From Limnanthes douglasii subsp. nivea (lineage: Eukaryota > Streptophyta > Magnoliopsida > Brassicales > Limnanthaceae): DNA of 64,000 nt. The position numbers and the translations under genes were made by a program. Below are positions 11,306 through 23,270 of the stretch, piece after piece. The notes beneath the pieces are model-generated. The model had not been told where the DNA came from. It saw only the letters and a program-made list of their open reading frames with translations, and made no database searches. Every line of letters starts with the position of its first letter. Within the stretch, counting starts at the first letter, position 1. The stretch is from the NCBI GenBank assembly GCA_036936605.1, contig JAUPFV010000001.1:77085910-77149909 (forward strand), read 5' to 3'.

Positions 11306-12219
11306 CTCTCTCGCAAGTTGGTGAATAAATGTCACACATGTCCAACTTGTTCAAAAACATTGAGGACACTAAACTTGAAACATATTTAGTAAGGATATCA
11401 ATCAATTTGATAAATTTCTCAATAAACATGTTTTGTAAGATCATGTTGTCCAAGATTACGAGCAATATCACATGTTAATTTATTATTACAATAAATTATG
11501 ATTGGTTGCCTAGGAAGAAAACCAATATCCATCGAGAGAAATCATAGCTACAATAATTCACATATTTTAACCACCGCATCCCTATATATAACATCCGCGC
11601 TTGAACACTCAATAATGTTTTGTTTATCGATTCTCCATTTAACGAGATTACCACGTCAAAATATGAAATTTATTCAACTATATATTTTATCATCTATTAC
11701 TCCAGCCTTATCAGCATCGCTACATGCCTCTTTTTATGGATAATTAGAATTTTTGTGAATAAAAAATATTTTCTAAGAGCAGATTTAAGATACCTTAAAA
11801 TGCACTTAATAATATTCATATTTTATGCTCTACTATTATGCATAAATCAAACCAATGCATATGCAATATATGGTCTAGTATGTGCCAAGTACACCAATCT
11901 TGCAACAAGTCTATGTTATCTTCATTCATCAACATGCATATGATTATTGACAACAAATAACTTTAATCACTCTTTTATTGGTGTATTGACTGGTTGAAAT
12001 GTGTATTGACTACTAGTTTTCTGTAATAGATCTAAAACATAATTTGATTAAGAGAATTATTTTATTAGAAAGTGAAAACGTTAATCCTAAAAAAATATAT
12101 GAAGTGACCGAGGTCTTTCATTTCAAATTTTCTTGACATATAACTTTATAAAGAATTTTTTTATCGGGATCATTTCCTATCATTACCATGTCATTAAGAC
12201 ACACACAAAGAGCAGTGAT
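11306..12219 (-). pseudogene. copia E2 reverse transcriptase, downstream half, and RNase H
   Basis: Beyond the nested insertion the frame continues with VCLNDMVMIGND (positions 12171-12210), a damaged form of the catalytic YVDDxxxTGND box, and QENLK-KTSVTS (FEMKDLGxF block). RNase H pieces follow: LVYLAHTRPYIAYAL near 11870-11910, EHMNIIKCILRYLKSA-type residues near 11800, PIIIYCNN and DLTKHV near 11440-11510, and the C-terminal DILTKYVSS and DMCDIYSPTCERVF. At least five stops or shifts are seen. Confidence 0.8.
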
Positions 12220-12224
12220 CTTAC
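12220..12224. repeat. Target duplication CTTAC, left
   Basis: Matches 13421-13425. Confidence 0.85.
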
Positions 12225-12560
12225 TGATGACGCGGCGGAAAGAGAAGAAGAAGCAACGATAGATGAAACCCTAATTCAAGGGTAACATGATGAAACCCTA
12301 ATCTAAGGGTAACAAAAATTGAAATTTTCAGAGATAAAAATATATTATTCCAAAAAATTCAAAATAACTTAAGGCATATGAGGCTTTATATAATAGCTTC
12401 TCAAAACCCTAAATTATAATACAAGGAAATAAAATAAATATTTTTAAATAAAATAAAATAAAATAAAATCTTAATATAATTAGATTTGATTTAAATACAT
12501 AAGATATTTGAATAAAATAAAATAAACAAGTCTTTTGTTTGGACTTTCTGGGCTACATCA
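12225..12560 (-). repeat. Nested miniature element, 3' LTR
   Basis: 336 bp, near-identical to 13080-13420. It is preceded on the minus strand by the purine tract GACAAGAGAGGA (12561-12572). Confidence 0.9.
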
Positions 12561-13064
12561 TCCTCTCTTGTCAAATTCGTCCTCGAATTCACAACACCAT
12601 CACCATCAAGAACCCAAATTATTTATTTTATTTTATTCAATCGTCACATTGTGAATTATAATTGTTGACCTTATCGGAATAAGATAAATTCTTCTCGAGT
12701 ATTCCTTATTCGAAGTCACATTGAAGCCATCCAGTTGAAGGAAAAAAATAGTTTCGAAAACCTTTTCATAGCCTGAAGACAACATCCACATGTCGAGTTG
12801 ATGAAAAAAATGGTTTTGAAAACCTCTTCATAGCCTGAGACAACATCTCGATAAGCAATATTTACCTTGATTCGACGATTGGTAGCCAATTTAAACTCCT
12901 TCAGTAACCAGTCAATACGATCGTCATTGAAACGGTTGGTATGCCCCCTCATACTCAAACGATCTTCCCGATCTTCATGACCATGTGTGTTGTTCTCTTC
13001 TTTAAACCTTGAATCATATGAAATCAGGATTCAGGAACATGCTTGACCCGTATCAGGAACTGAG

Positions 13065-13076
13065 GCTCTGATACCA
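13065..13076 (-). promoter_or_regulatory. Nested miniature element primer-binding site
   Basis: The minus strand reads TGGTATCAGAGC, complementary to initiator tRNA-Met, 3 nt inside the 5' LTR. Confidence 0.85.
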
Positions 13077-13079
13077 AAC

Positions 13080-13420
13080 TGATGACGCGGCGGAAAGAGA
13101 AGAAGAAGCAACGATAGATGAAACCCTAATTCAAGGGTAACATGATGAAACCCTAATCTAAGGGTAACAAAAATTGAAATTTTCAGAGATAAAAATATAT
13201 TATTCCAAAAACTTCAAAATAACTTAAGGCATATGAGGCTTTATATAATAGCTTCTCAAAACCCTAAATTATAATACAAGGAAATAAAATAAATATTTTA
13301 AAATAAAATCAAATAAAATCAAATCTTAATATAATTAGATTTGATTTAAATACATAAGATATTTGAATAAAATAAAATAAAATAAACAAGGCTTTTGTTT
13401 GGACTTTCTGGGCTACATCA
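13080..13420 (-). repeat. Nested miniature element, 5' LTR
   Basis: 341 bp. The few differences from the partner LTR, mainly in an AAATA-rich tract, imply a fairly recent insertion. Confidence 0.9.
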
Positions 13421-13425
13421 CTTAC
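13421..13425. repeat. Target duplication CTTAC, right
   Basis: Matches 12220-12224. Confidence 0.85.
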
Positions 13426-13690
13426 CATGTTCTTTAAAATAAAAATAAATATGTTCTAAAATACATTGATGGTAGCCAAAATACCTCGTGGACTTCGTGA
13501 ATCTTCCAAACCAAGCTCTCAGATATTATTCTAATCCATACAATGATTTTCTTATTATAGTATTTTTACTTTTTGACTATGCACTTTTGGAGTCATGCAC
13601 CCCAATGGAAATTCCATGTACAATTCTTTGAACTCGCTATATATATTTTGTTTACATCAAATTGTTGTCGTGGTCATCGAGGTTCACAAA
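13426..13690 (-). pseudogene. copia E2 reverse transcriptase, upstream half
   Basis: The minus strand reads QFDV and QLDV-like remnants, then MEFPLGCMTPK, KSLYGLE and RAWFGRFTKS, matching the copia RT blocks QLDVxNAFLHG, GxKLKKSLYGLKQ and SPRAWF. The reading frame runs up to the edge of the nested miniature element at 13425 and resumes beyond it at 12219. Confidence 0.75.
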
Positions 13691-14689
13691 CATAAACAAT
13701 AAATCTCGTACTATATTTATTCTAGCTACATATGCAAATACATATATATATATAATCAATTTCATGGGTTTGGGTGGACCCTTTTACCAATAGTCTTGGT
13801 TTAATCTGTTAAATTATACCATATCATTTATAATTGACATCATAAAGCCACTAATACCCAAATGTGCTTCCCTTTATAACAATGAACAAGTTTTTAATTC
13901 CATTTAAAACTCAGGTCAACTAAAGCTTCTCGCGCACTGTTAGAAATAGGTTGAGTAGAAAAATAATTTCTAAATGATTTTTTTTATTTAGACTAGTGAT
14001 GGTTAGATATATAATGATTCATAAGGTATTTAACTTTACTAGAAAGTTCGGGTTCATATATGGGTTTTGAGATACCCCTAATTTGACGTGATGTAATTTT
14101 TTTTATGGCTCATTCACTATAATATGATCATACTTAACATGTAATTAGTTTGGTATATCAGTTGTATGTGGTATTATAGAATTAAATGGAGATTAATCTA
14201 CAAATTTATTTTATGGACCGTGTTTATCATGTTCATCACCATAGTACTTTTCATCACGTTCATGAGAACTATGGTCCAAATTTATATCATACAAATCCAA
14301 TTCATCGACATTTTTATTACCAAGTTTAGGATAGTCCTTTTCATTTTCGTTTAAATTATAACTAGTTCATAGAGTTTACACTTATAACGATAAGAAAATC
14401 ATTGTTAAGACCCTGAAATTTCTTGAAGATACTCACTTTGATATTTCGGATTAGAGGAGAAATATATTACTTTCCTGTGAAAAATTAGATACACGTAACA
14501 AATATATTTTTGTTTCGAGGGTGATAACATTGATACCCTTTTTATAAAAAAAACATATCCTAAAAATATGTCACAATATACGAGGTATCAACTTATTTTG
14601 TTGATATTTATAAAGATGCACCAATGTTACACAACGAAAGACATGAGAAAGAAAATGTGGAATATATGGAACAAAAGTTGTATCAATGC
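13691..14689 (-). other. copia E2 spacer between integrase and RT, unreadable
   Basis: The length (about 1 kb) fits the integrase C-terminus plus the RT start of a copia element. No block could be matched with confidence. Confidence 0.4.
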
Positions 14690-15245
14690 GAACCTAAGAT
14701 GATGTACAGTAACCAATAGTATTGGATGGTGTTCGGTTGATCAAAATATTACATGGATAAGTTGTGTGTACACAATTGGATAAAAACATAAGTACTTTTA
14801 TAAATGAGTTACATATAACCTCTAGCAAACTGTTTTTTGCTATGTCACCCCATTCTTTTATAGTGTATGAGAAGAAGTAGTTTGATGAATGATTCAATGG
14901 GCATCAAAATCCCTCTTCAATTTAAAACTCCAATAGTAGCCTCCATTATCACTATAAAGAACATGGACATTTGCATTATACCTACTACAAATTATTTTAC
15001 TAAAGTTTTGAAATAACAAGTTGCTTTATTTTTTGACTTCACCAAACATCCTCATGTCATTCTCGTGCAATCTTTAATAAAAGTAACAAACCAAGGTGAA
15101 TAATTCAAAGTAGCAAATTTAGATGGCCCCCAAACATCATAATAGACAATGATACAAATAAGGGAACTTTTATGATGGAAACAAGGCTTGGTAACCTTTT
15201 TTCAATTTCACATCAAAACTAAAAACATCAAAATTTACAGATACA
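14690..15245 (-). pseudogene. copia E2 integrase remnant
   Basis: Integrase would insert element cDNA into chromosomes. Visible pieces are DVWGPSKFATLNYSPWFVTF followed by IKDCTRMT near 15130-15060 (the HSDVWGP and FIDDxTR blocks around the first catalytic aspartate) and ILINRTPSNTIGY near 14700-14740 (the YLINRxPS block at the end of the core). Stops and frameshifts interrupt the region between, and the DDE triad cannot be read intact. Confidence 0.7.
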
Positions 15246-15289
15246 CTATGAACTAAATTTTTCATGTAACCAAAATAAGCATGTCAATA

Positions 15290-15880
15290 TATAGTTTTTT
15301 TTCTTTTTCTAATTCAAAACTTCTAATTTTCAGAGCTTTTCACGACTTTTAGACACCAAATTTAAGAAATATAGTTTCTTTCTCTATCACCATAACCAAT
15401 CATTTGTTTGGTTTGAATGCTCTTAAATACATGAAATTGAAGGAAAAAATGACAACACAAGATAATGCAACGATCATTTGAGAAATTGATGAAATATTGT
15501 AATTCAAAGAGGGGACAACCAAAACTATATCCTAATCCGAGGTGTTAGTAATACAAAATAATCATTCTCAAATAATCGTAATTTTAGTAGCACCGACAGT
15601 GGAAACAAAACTTTATGAGGAATTTTAAGAGATGAAATTTATATAGAATCATGTATCACATGATATGTAAAACTATAGTCAAATATATATATGCACTATT
15701 AGAAACAAATGTTGAGATATTTAAACACTTACCACCATTACTTGTTGTTGCCAAAGTCGATGATTTTTCACGACTATCAATTATTAGAGTAGAGTTATTC
15801 TCAGAACTCTTCACCTAAGAATAAATGATATGATTCATTATTCTCGATATATCACATGTTCATGACCATAGTAAGGCATA
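15290..15880 (-). pseudogene. copia E2 protease / pre-integrase remnant
   Basis: In shifting frames the minus strand reads pieces such as VVPSLNYNISSISQMIVALS and MIGYGDRERNYIS. These correspond to the plant copia stretch between protease and integrase (the LxxVPxLxxNLLSVSxL and TIGxGxxxxxLYxL blocks). The start of the protease (LIIDSREKS in place of WIIDSGASxH) lies near 15790. The active-site DSG is not intact. Confidence 0.55.
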
Positions 15881-17830
15881 ATGATTTTATGACTCGTAGA
15901 TCAAAATCTGGTTTACATATAATTCAAGAAATAATATAATAATACCAATTTGAAAATAAAAATAAAAAATTTAATTGATATTTTTATTTATTTGTATATA
16001 TAATTAATATGATATTAAAATGATTGATATAATTTATTTATCTTAAAGTATCAAATTTTAAAAACCAGATAGTATCGAGAGAAAGAGATAAACTCCTTAA
16101 TCTCTCTAGAAATTTTAATTTTTTTAATATCTACAAATAATTGTCATTGATTTTCAAAATACTCTACCGATCTTTTCAAATTGTGCTTCAATCTCCCATT
16201 TGTTTCAATTTTTCTACAAAACTTTGGAGTAAACTATGACAATTATTCAGACCGTTAAAATATAATGCATATTGGATTGTTACTCGAACACAAAAAAGAA
16301 AAGAAAATAAGATGTTAAAATCTCTCGCTTGCATAATTCATGTATCCTAAAGTGTATCTATTATAAATCGGCACTATAAAATGTTGTTATTCACAGATAA
16401 TGGCTAAGCACATGTTTATTTTATATGATAATCAACAATGGACCAAACATGTTCCATACAAATTATGGTATGCGGAATAATTCTGCAATATGTACTCTTA
16501 TCCACCACTTTAATAAACCATGATTGCTAATTGTGCGCAACATGAAAGTATGACACGATCGTGTAATCAACACATGTAAACTTTGAACATTGCCTACTTT
16601 ACCAAATTTGAGATCGCTTAATTTAAATAATTAGAAATAAAATGAAAAATAAAGTCATTGTACCATTAATGACTTAAGTGCATGCATACAACTATAATAC
16701 AATTTGAAAAACTAAAAATAAAACAATACTTCTACTGAATCTGAATATCATTTAGAGGTAGATTACCCCCATGAATCTTGTGTTCATGAAAGACTATGGA
16801 CATTAAAATCTTAGTTGAAAAGATGAAAAAGAGAAAGATGAATCTTTCTTCTTTACTATAATCTCATCTGAAGTATTTACTAAAACTGAATAATAAATAC
16901 CTGGTTTTGAATTAACCTCAGCTTACATCAAGAGTTCATTTGTTAAAACGTATGAAATATTTTGTATCTCCTAAATTTCATATCAATCTGGAGATGATCA
17001 ATGAGAAAACTTGTCTAAAACCAGTTGAAGTATATTAAATCTTTTTCATTTTTATACCATTATGCTTCAAGATACTATTAATGTATGTCATTTTTTATGA
17101 ACCTACAGAATTACTAAGAGTGATCCTTATAATCATTGGATCTTTAATACATAAGACGCCTCATCTAGAAAATTTAGAATTAATTTTTTGATGAGTAGAA
17201 ATTTCTTGGGGGCATGCAAGTGGTTACTTTAACTATTGGTAATGAAATGACAAGTATCTCTAAATGTGAATCTAGTGATATGGAATTTATAAAGTTTGTA
17301 TTATTTTAGTAAGTCAATTTCAAGACTACAATGATATTACTACTTGATAGATTACGATTAAGTAATGTGACACTTATGCTGAAATATCATAAATAAATTT
17401 CTTAATAGCCACAAACGTTAAATCTATTATATATGAATATCACTGTTACAAAACTGTTGATCTTCCTTAAGGTTGATTGACTTCTACAACTTATTAATCT
17501 TAATTAATATAGTAATTGAGTTGTAACATATTTGTACAGTTTTCTTAATGTTACCATTCTGAAAAATTTGATATCAATATTCATTTAATAAAACTTAATT
17601 TTTGAAGTTTGCATGATGGGAAATGATTATCTTAAAAGAGTATTTCGAAGAATGTGAAATAAATGTTCTCTTAAAAGGTAATTGTTTTTCACATTGAATG
17701 AAATATATTTGGTGTAATACGTTCTTCATATCTTAATTGAATTATCTTACATCAATTTGTATTCTTGTTACAATAGTCCATAATATTTCTCCTCTATATC
17801 ATAATATATCATAATATTATGTGACTTTAT
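15881..17830. other. AT-rich stretch, possibly containing an old copia fragment
   Basis: No frame is supported. Near 17120-17290 the plus strand faintly recalls a copia protease block (NHWIFNT followed by TIGNEMTS), but this is too weak to call. Confidence 0.25.
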
Positions 17831-18065
17831 AGAAGCTTAAACCGAATTATCCTCTATATCATAATATTTCTAATGTTTTACAGAAGATAATTTTAGATTA
17901 TTTTGTTTCACCATAAAAGATCTTAATATTATTATAGAATTATTTATAGAAGCTTAAACCAAATTCTCCTCTATATCATAATATTTCTAATGTTTTACAG
18001 AAGATAAATTTTAGATTATTTTGTTTCACCATAAAAGATCTTAATATTATTATAGAATTATTTAT
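17831..18065. repeat. 117-bp tandem duplication
   Basis: 17831-17947 and 17948-18065 are nearly identical. Each unit begins AGAAGCTTAAACC and contains TTTGTTTCACCATAAAAG. Related but diverged motifs occur at 5380-5700. Confidence 0.85.
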
Positions 18066-18295
18066 GGCGATACAAGAGCTGAAGCTGCATTATTTATTAT
18101 TCTATGCAGAACACTTTATGATATTGCATAAGCTCAAAACTAGAAGCTACTATACTTCCTTAACTTTTTATAATTTCTTAAATATAGCATGGGCTACCAC
18201 AATTACTTAATATAAGTGAGAATCTATATATTGATTATTATAGCGGAATAAGAAGATGATCGGTAATTAATGATCAAATTTTTATATATTGAATA

Positions 18296-18300
18296 TAAAC
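18296..18300. repeat. Tat A target duplication TAAAC, left
   Basis: Matches 23648-23652. Confidence 0.85.
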
Positions 18301-18671
18301 TGGTGGTGATTATTTTTAACTCAGGGTAATTTTGTTTGAAGTTTTGTGGAGTTTCAAAGGTATTAAATGTCTAAGTGGTTTTTAGTGAGATATTTGAGTT
18401 GTCTGATTAAATGTTCATTACCCTCATTAATGAAAGTGGTTGGGTATTTATACCCTTAATTATGGGCCACATGGGCTTTCGGGTCATACTTATAAATTCG
18501 GGTCGAGTTCAAAAACTCATTAGTTATTAAGCAAGCAAGTAATTAGCTTAGTCATGAAGTGATTTAGTTTTTAATACATTAGTCCTGTTCGGATGATTCA
18601 GTGGGTAGTGTGTGTCCAAAATGCCCCTGTCCGGTTTCTACAGTGAGTGGTAAGAAACTCCGGACTCATCA
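18301..18671 (-). repeat. Tat A 3' LTR
   Basis: 371 bp, starting TGATGAGTCCGG on the minus strand. A TATA box (TATAAATA, plus-strand 18445-18452) matches the one in the partner LTR. Confidence 0.9.
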
Positions 18672-18686
18672 GTAGCCCCCTTTTTA
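18672..18686 (-). promoter_or_regulatory. Tat A polypurine tract
   Basis: The minus strand reads AAAAAGGGGGCTAC directly before the LTR start TGATGAG. Tat B has GGGGGGCTAC before TGATAAG. Confidence 0.75.
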
Positions 18687-19110
18687 GGTTATGTTCGAAG
18701 GCCTTTGGCAAGACCTAAAAAATAGCTCATGAGTACTCATAACAATGTCCGGACAGATTTCGAACTTGCGTAACGGCTTTATCCAGACTGGTGAAACTCT
18801 TAGAAACTCAAAGGTTTTGCCAGAGATCGTGGGACACGTGTCCTTCTCTTATTTGCCTCACCGGCCATTTTCCCCCTAGAACGGCGCTCACACTCATTTC
18901 CTAAAGTAACCTCTTCAATTAATGCTGGTAACGTCAGCGCCGTCTTTAATCATTACTCCCATATTTTCGTATTCTCCTAGGTTTCAAATCATCTTTTGTC
19001 TCTTTAATATAAATTAAACCATTTTCATTGTTTTACCATCTTCATTATCTCCACACTTTTAATCTATAAAGTTTTTACCTCTCAAAAAACCCTTTTCTTG
19101 GTGTAAGTTT

Positions 19111-19316
19111 ATGTTCACAGCAAGAAACACCCTTGTAAAAGGTGGGTGACTAAACTTGTCGGAGTTAGAAACTGCTCAAAAAGTCGAACGAGAAAGGCGC
19201 ATTGCTGATGACCTCCCTGTTTCTCCTATCGAAAAATCTAAAACACCAAGTTCAGAGCCTGATCGGGGTTCGTCTTCTGCCAGAAGTTCGAAACCCAGAA
19301 GGTTATTTTAACCCAA
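19111..19316 (+). pseudogene. Tat A antisense ORF, N-terminal remnant
   Basis: An ATG at 19111 opposite to pol opens MFTARNTLVKGG, then a TGA at 19147. The same frame continues LSELETAQKVERERRIADDL and a serine-rich PSSEPDRGSSSARSS to a TAA near 19314. A TATA-like AATATAAAT sits near 19003-19012. By position (tail to tail with pol) and style it corresponds to the first part of the antisense ORF that is nearly full length in Tat B. The rest was lost in the internal deletion. Sequence similarity to B here is weak, so position carries most of the weight. Confidence 0.5.
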
Positions 19317-19939
19317 TCTTTCACAAATCGTTTCAGGCTCATCGGTTCAGCAATCAGAGCTCCTTTTACACCGCTTGCTTGCTTAGTATCCGTGTCTGAA
19401 TGAAATTCAACTAAGAAGTCAGCCACAGTTTGGGCTTTAACTGCTGTTCGAGGGGAAAAATCAATGTCGTAGTCTCCTAGCTCTACTGACCACTTGGTCA
19501 TCCTACTTGAAATATCTGCCTTTTGAAGAACGTTTTTCAAGGGAAAAGAGGTCCGGACAATGATAGAATGAGCCTGAAAGTAGGGCCTCATTTTCCTTGC
19601 AGCAATTACTAGGGGTAGTGCTAATATTTCAAGCTTTAAATACCATTTTTCTACATCTATCAAGCTTTTGCTGATAAAATACACCGGAAGAGGATAATTA
19701 TCCACCTCCCTTACCAATACTGCATTTATAGCACAATCAGAAACTGCTAAGTACACGAATATGGTCTCTCCCTCAATTGGTTTAAACAAGGTTTTAGGGG
19801 AAAATAAGTGCTTTTTAATTTCGTCGAAAGCCTCGTCACACTGTGGAGACCAGTTGAAATCTTTTGCACCTTTCAAATTTTGAAAAAATGGGGCGCACCT
19901 GTCCGAAGACCTTGAAATAAAACGGTTTAACGCAGCCAA
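19238..19939 (-). pseudogene. Tat A RT-associated RNase H
   Basis: This frame carries the end of the RT thumb (AALNRFISRSSDRCAPFFQ) and the gypsy RNase H: FVYLAVSDCAINAVLV, PVYFISKSLIDVEKWYLKLE, ARKMRPYFQAHSIIVRTSFP and MTKWSVELGDYDIDFSPRTA with VADFLVEFHSD. It is in the same frame as the RT at 20135-20575. After VEFHSDTD the sequence departs from what Tat B has (its second RNase H), marking the deletion junction, and stops at 19238. Confidence 0.85.
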
Positions 19940-20134
19940 CCTTCATGTCAATCTTTGTACTTCTTTAATATTTCGAGGAGGCTCCATTTGTTGGAAAGAA
20001 TTAAGTTGGTATGGATCAGGTTTTATCCCTTTCTCACTTATCACATATCCCAAGAATTTTCCAGAACATACTCCGAAGACACACTTTTATGGATTCAATT
20101 TTAAATTTACTTTCACCAAGTTGGCAAAAGTTTC

Positions 20135-20827
20135 CTAGAGATCTGCCAAGTGTAGCTCTTCGTCCATACTTTTTACCATCATGTCATCGATGTAGACTTC
20201 CATGTTTCTTCCAATCTGATCAGCAAAAGCCTTATTTACCAACCTCTGATAAGTAGACCCATCATTTTTTAACCCAAACGACATCACCTTGTAACAATAG
20301 AGGCCCCTGTCAGTGACTAATGTAGTATGTTCTTGATCCTTTGGATATACTTGAATCTGATTATACCCGGAGAAGGCATCCATAAAGGACAACAACTTGT
20401 TTCTAGATGTGGAGTCCACCAACTGATCAATTCGGGGGACCGGATATAAATTTTTTGGGCAAGCTCTGTTGAGATCTGTGAAATCGATGCACATACGCCA
20501 CTTACCATTTTTCTTCTTTACCAACACCGGATTGGCTATCCATAAAGGGTATTGAGATTCCTTTATGTGCCCCACTTTAGTAAGCCGGTCAACCTCTTGA
20601 TCTATGACATCAGCTTTTTCCTTAGAAAAAGCTCTCCTCTTTTATACAACAGGTGTTACATCCCTCCGGATGGATAGTTGGTGTGATATAATGTCTGCTG
20701 GCACTCTGGTTACATCAGCATTGCACCAAGCAAAGCCATGCTGATGGTCTTTCAAAAAATCTAACATTTTATCCTTCAATCCTGATGTCATCTTGGACCC
20801 TATCTTGACACTTTTTTCTTCAGCCAA
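20135..20827 (-). pseudogene. Tat A reverse transcriptase
   Basis: Gypsy RT copies the element RNA. Blocks visible are the pre-RT segment (FLKDHQHGFAWCNADVTRVP), GHIKESQYPLWIANPVLVKK, WRMCIDFTDLNRACPK, the catalytic FMDAFSGYNQI, CYKVMSFGLKN and MEVYIDDMMVKS, in which the YIDD box is intact. A TAA at 20642-20644 interrupts the frame where Tat B has a glutamine before KRRAF, so it is a CAA-to-TAA change. The thumb region, 19940-20134, contains further stops. Confidence 0.9.
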
Positions 20828-21205
20828 AGAGTGAGTTTCGACTTCTTCAATTGGTATTAAAACACCAGGGGTCCCTCTGGGGTCATCAATTTCACCCTCT
20901 CCCCAGAGGGCCCCTCAAACTACTATTCCTCACTGATCTGGACTGCCCCCAACGTTCGAGGGGCCAGTGCTGTTGCATAACACTCTCTTGCTATCTTTTG
21001 ACTGCTTCGAACAACTCCCACTTGTCATTGTACAACATATCTCAAACATTGGTGGACTGTTGAAGCCACAACATGCATCCTGGAGAGCCAAGATCTCCCC
21101 AAAATGGCATTATAACAACTGGGACAATCCACCACAATAAAAAGTATTCTAACCATTTTTTAAAAGGGCCCTTGCCCAACAAAACCTCCTCTTCGAACTC
21201 CCCGA

Positions 21206-21655
21206 TCACATCTGCTGAACTTCCAGTGAAACCACAATTAACCTGTTCGAACGTTGAATTACTGATGGATTCTTCATTTTTTTGTAGGAAATCGGAAAGA
21301 GAATATTGGCTGAACTTCCGGTGTCCACCGAAATTGGCCTTATGTCATTGCCACCAATGGATGCACCTAAGACAACAACATCTTCATGGGGACCAGCAAT
21401 GTCCCTCAAATCTTCATCATCGAAAACAATAAAAGGAAATGGAGTTTGTGATTGATATGAAGTCATGCCTCCTTCCAGTTGGGTAGCTAAAGTATGAACG
21501 TGCCTCTTTCTCGAAGAAGCAGTTGGTGCAGTCATGGTGTCTCCCCCGAATATTGTAAGCGACTCGAAAAAGCTGATAAGTCCGGACACCGTCTTGCAAC
21601 GCTCTGTAATAACACCCACTTTATTCCGAGTTGGATAAAGGTCTAAATATTCTGA
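21206..21655 (-). pseudogene. Tat A protease
   Basis: The aspartic protease processes the polyprotein. ESLTIFGGDTM and ISVDTGSSANIL are visible, the latter holding the DTGSSA active site; Tat B has matching text. The frame is the same as gag's, after a TAG at 21656-21658. Downstream of 21206 the sequence still resembles the protease-RT linker (GRSWLSRMHVVAS, then RYVV), but in shifted frames because of small indels between 20830 and 21205. Confidence 0.8.
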
Positions 21656-23098
21656 CTATACATCAAACTTTTCGATTATCACCATAGCCCCATCCGGAGC
21701 CGATGTGCCTGCATTATTTGGACCAGTCCGATGAGCACTATCAGGCCTATTTCCACTTCTTCTTTTAACATAAGCTCCTAACTTTCCTCTTTCAATTGAA
21801 TTCTGCACTTCTTGCTTCAGTGCAATAAAATATTCAGTGGTATGGCCAATATCATGGTGATATTGACAGAAACATTTATTACGACTCTCCCTGGGAGATT
21901 GTAATGCAGCCGGCCTTCTGAAATGTACTTCGTCTTTTGTTTTGTCATAAATAGTGGCTACGTTTTCTTTCAACTCTGCAAACCACTCCGGTTGAACCCA
22001 AGGCCCTCGCTTGTTTCTAGATTGCTGGCTCTCGGCTGGTGCAGTTGGATGGGATTGAGCCTTGGCTCTGTTATGACCCTGCCCGGCTTCCTTGGCCTTG
22101 TTCTCGGACTGGTTCTGATTTTGATTTGGTGCAGCTGGAGCAGACCTCACCTGCCTGTGCACCCTGGTTTTCTTTGTTTCATCCATATTAATCTGTTTAC
22201 CAACCTGATTCAGCAGACCTCCCCATGTCATGGCCTTTTTCCTGGTTACTGAATCAGCCAAGTTTCCAGGGTTGAAGCCCAGCCTTAGAGAAGCTATTGC
22301 TAATTGTTCAAAGCAATCAGCCAATCCATTTTTGGTATTTACACAACGAATTATGTATTCTTTTAAGGTTTCGTTTAGTTCTTGGGCACAATGGATAATT
22401 GTATCTCCATTGCCCTTTACTTCCTTACTTCCAACGAACTGCCTATGAAAGGCCACCCGAAAAGTGTCAAATTTTTTGATGCAACCCTATGGCAGACTAT
22501 TGTACCACTTCAAAGCACTCCCCGTAAAATATTGGGAGAATGCTCGACAAAGTAACTTATCGTCATCATCAAACTTCATCATAAATTTTTTGAATTGTTC
22601 CAAGTGGTTATCTGGATCTTTACTGCCATCATATTTTCCCATTTTTGTAATGTCAAACCTCTTAGGAAGGTTTCTGGATAGTATCTTGGAGGGAAATGGA
22701 GATTGTCTCCAATTCAGGCCACGATTTAATACAGTATCTTCGTTGGGAGTTGCAAAGATACCTGGCTCATCATGGAAGGTAAAAGGATCCATTAACAAGC
22801 GGTCTACGTGTCTCCGGCAATAACTATGACTGCGAGACAACACTTTACCCAGATGCCTCTTCAACCTTCCATGCACGTCCCTCTTTCTTGAGTACTTTTT
22901 AACCAACGTTTGTTTCTTTTTAGAACGGCCTTCATCGCTGCTGGATGACAAGGATTTTTCAACTCCATCTTCATTTGAGGAACTACTAGAAGACTCTGAG
23001 TCTGAATCTGAACTCTCTACCGGTTTATCTGTATGATGAGCTGCCGACACCTTAGACTTCTCTTTGGTTCCCATCTCTGCCCTTTTGGCAGCCCTCAA
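21656..23098 (-). pseudogene. Tat A gag, one in-frame stop
   Basis: Retrotransposon gag builds the particle. From the ATG at 23098: a charged serine-rich N-terminus, the core PKRFDITKMGKYDGSKDPDN and FSQYFTGSALKWYNSLP, a TAG at 22487-22489, then FRVAFHRQFVGSKEVK and the rest of the core. A glutamine/asparagine-rich linker leads to the zinc knuckle CQYHHDIGHTTEYF, in which the last cysteine of the CxxHxxxxHxxxxC pattern is lost. Tat B has glutamine at the stop position, so the change is CAG to TAG. Both halves are in one frame. Confidence 0.9.
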
Positions 23099-23249
23099 AG
23101 CTCGTATTTTAACCTGTCTCGCTCCTCAATCGTACGTTCATCATTTTATCCCACCACTTCTGCCAAAGCTGGTGGCACTTCTTGCTCGTACGGATTCATC
23201 CAAACTTTTTTTCTCGATGGTTTCGAATGCTAGATTCAGGCACCTTCTT

Positions 23250-23270
23250 CTCCCAATGTGGTCGCCAATT
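23250..23270 (-). promoter_or_regulatory. Tat A primer-binding site
   Basis: On the minus strand, just after the 5' LTR, the sequence reads TGGCGACCACATTGGGAGAA, similar in layout to TGGCGCCGTCTGTGGGAA in Tat B. The cognate tRNA was not determined. Confidence 0.65.

Larger units (their letters stand above)
12225..13420 (-). mobile_element. Small non-autonomous LTR element nested in copia E2
   Basis: The two LTRs, 12225-12560 and 13080-13420, start TGATG and end CATCA and are nearly identical. TSD CTTAC lies at 12220-12224 and 13421-13425. The internal part is only 519 bp. An initiator tRNA-Met primer site sits beside the right LTR and a purine tract beside the left one, giving minus orientation. 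No gag-pol is present: an 80-codon frame (12716-12958) has no known domain. The size and structure fit a TRIM/SMART-like element mobilised in trans. An internal duplication of about 66 bp occurs near 12733-12850. Confidence 0.9.
11280..15880 (-). mobile_element. Decayed Ty1/copia E2, split by a nested element
   Basis: Reading down from about 15880, degenerate copia domains appear in canonical order: protease, pre-integrase, integrase, RT and RNase H, then a purine tract and an LTR start at 11305. The distances between domains fit one element once the 12225-13420 insertion is removed. Many frameshifts and stops are present. No gag or 5' LTR is recognised upstream. Confidence 0.75.
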
